From the NCBI GenBank assembly GCA_900770295.1, contig CAAGJQ010000047.1, positions 1 to 5,091 of the forward strand: a DNA stretch of 5,091 nt. Direction: 5' to 3'. Positions 4,288 to 5,091 of the stretch are shown one piece after another (positions within the stretch are counted from its first letter, which is position 1; each line of letters begins with the position of its first letter). The translations under genes were made by a program, and so were the position numbers. This DNA comes from an uncultured Oscillibacter sp. (lineage in GTDB: Bacteria; Bacillota; Clostridia; Oscillospirales; Oscillospiraceae). The notes below the pieces were generated by a model. It was not told the origin of the DNA, searched no databases, and was given only the letters and a program-made list of their open reading frames with translations.

Positions 4288-5091
4288 TTATTTTTTCAGT
4301 TCGCCGGTGGCCAGCTGCGTCAGGTAGGCATTCAGGAAACCATCCAGATCGCCGTCCATCACGGCGTCGATGTTGCTTGTCTCGTAGCTGGTGCGGGTGT
4401 CCTTCACCATCTGGTAGGGCATGAACACGTAGGAGCGGATCTGGCTGCCCCACTCGATCTTCATCTGGACGCCCTTGATGTCCGAAATTTTCTCCGCGTG
4501 CTGCTGTGCCTTCAGCTCCAGCAGCTTGGCCCGCAGCATCTTCATGCAGTTGTCCTTGTTCTGGAACTGGCTGCGCTCCTGCTGGCTGGCCACCACAATG
4601 CCGGTGGGCTTGTGAATCAGGCGGACAGCGGAGGATGTCTTGTTGACGTGCTGGCCGCCGGCGCCGGAGGCGCGGTAAACCTGCATCTCGATGTCCTCTT
4701 CCCGAATCTCAACAGAGTCATCGTTCTCCAACTCCGGCATGACCTCCACAGCGGCAAAGGAGGTCTGGCGGCGGGCGTTGGCGTCAAAGGGGGAGACGCG
4801 GACCAGCCGGTGGACGCCGTTCTCACTCTTCAAAAGGCCGTAGGCGTTCTCGCCCTCAATGGAGATGGCGGCGGACTTGATGCCCGCCTCGTCGCCGTCT
4901 TCGTAGTCCAGAATCTTGTAGACGAAGCCGTGGCGCTCGGCCCAGCGGGTGTACATGCGGTAGAGCATCTGGGCCCAGTCCTGGGCCTCGGTGCCGCCGG
5001 CGCCGGCGTGGAACTGCAAAATGGCGTTGGAGTTGTCGTACTCGCCGGAGAGCAGGGTGGTCATCCGGGTCTCCTCCACCTTCTCCTCCAG
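4288..5091 (-). CDS. prfB: Peptide chain release factor 2, C-terminal part (5' end outside window)
   Basis: RF2 recognises UGA and UAA in the ribosomal A site and triggers release of the finished protein. The frame continues off the right edge (Leu-Glu-Glu-Lys before the GTG at 5077-5079), so about 267 residues are present and roughly 100 N-terminal ones, with any programmed frameshift site, are missing. Visible parts are the domain 2 start HAGAGGTEAQDW, the stop-codon-reading tripeptide Ser-Pro-Phe (4786-4794) that marks RF2 rather than RF1, and the catalytic Gly-Gly-Gln (4651-4659) in SGAGGQHVNKTSSAVRL, whose Gln is methylated in the active factor. The residue equivalent to E. coli position 246 is Ala, the usual active form. 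The C-terminal WGSQIRSYVF and DGDLDGFLNAYL motifs are complete, ending in TAA. Three hairpins follow before MATE. Confidence 0.97.
   Translation of the reverse strand: MEEKVEETRMTTLLSGEYDNSNAILQFHAGAGGTEAQDWAQMLYRMYTRWAERHGFVYKILDYEDGDEAGIKSAAISIEGENAYGLLKSENGVHRLVRVSPFDANARRQTSFAAVEVMPELENDDSVEIREEDIEMQVYRASGAGGQHVNKTSSAVRLIHKPTGIVVASQQERSQFQNKDNCMKMLRAKLLELKAQQHAEKISDIKGVQMKIEWGSQIRSYVFMPYQMVKDTRTSYETSNIDAVMDGDLDGFLNAYLTQLATGELKK

Noticed and set aside
5077..5079. GTG as the start of prfB
   Set aside because: The same frame continues upstream with Leu-Glu-Glu-Lys, and RF2 needs about 100 more N-terminal residues. The true start is outside the window.

Overview
The window is a GC-rich bacterial chromosomal segment with five protein genes and short intergenic gaps. 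It looks like a spore-forming Clostridia member of the Oscillospiraceae type (Oscillibacter, Flavonifractor or relatives). That is an inference from the GC-rich coding style, the wording of the GpmI, RF2 and MATE proteins, and a SpoIIQ-like M23 protein. No rRNA, tRNA, CRISPR array or insertion sequence was seen.

Layout. (1) Bases 1-1062 (+) are the C-terminal two thirds of gpmI, cobalamin-unrelated, cofactor-independent phosphoglycerate mutase, cut at the left edge. (2) A 36-bp perfect palindrome (1076-1111) ends gpmI and the convergent gene that follows. (3) Bases 1115-1789 (-) encode a membrane-anchored XRE-family regulator. (4) A divergent control region (1790-1932) holds a good sigma-A-like promoter for the regulator, a 15-bp inverted repeat between the two transcription units, and a forespore-type (sigma-F/sigma-G-like) promoter candidate for the next gene. 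(5) Bases 1933-2646 (+) encode a membrane-anchored M23 (LytM) protein resembling clostridial SpoIIQ, with its zinc and catalytic residues intact. (6) A 19-bp-stem hairpin (2648-2689) separates it from a convergent MATE transporter (2736-4130, -). (7) A 157-bp gap with three hairpins and a short repeated motif lies between MATE and prfB. (8) Bases 4288-5091 (-) are the C-terminal part of prfB (RF2), cut at the right edge.

How the genes relate. gpmI and prfB are housekeeping genes with no evident link to each other. The most connected unit is the divergent pair of regulator and SpoIIQ-like gene: they share a 143-bp region in which a palindrome abuts one -35 box and overlaps a second candidate. 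Local regulation of the pair is therefore plausible, but not shown. MATE is read in the same direction as prfB but behind a terminator-like hairpin, so it is probably an independent unit.

Most notable points. The first ~75 bases of gpmI appear to carry a compensated double frameshift in G runs plus loss of a substrate-binding Asp, most easily explained as sequence error near an edge. The M23 gene combines a SpoIIQ-like protein with a forespore-like promoter. The prfB-MATE gap carries a hairpin cluster that may be a dispersed element. I found no convincing evidence of a wholly new system.
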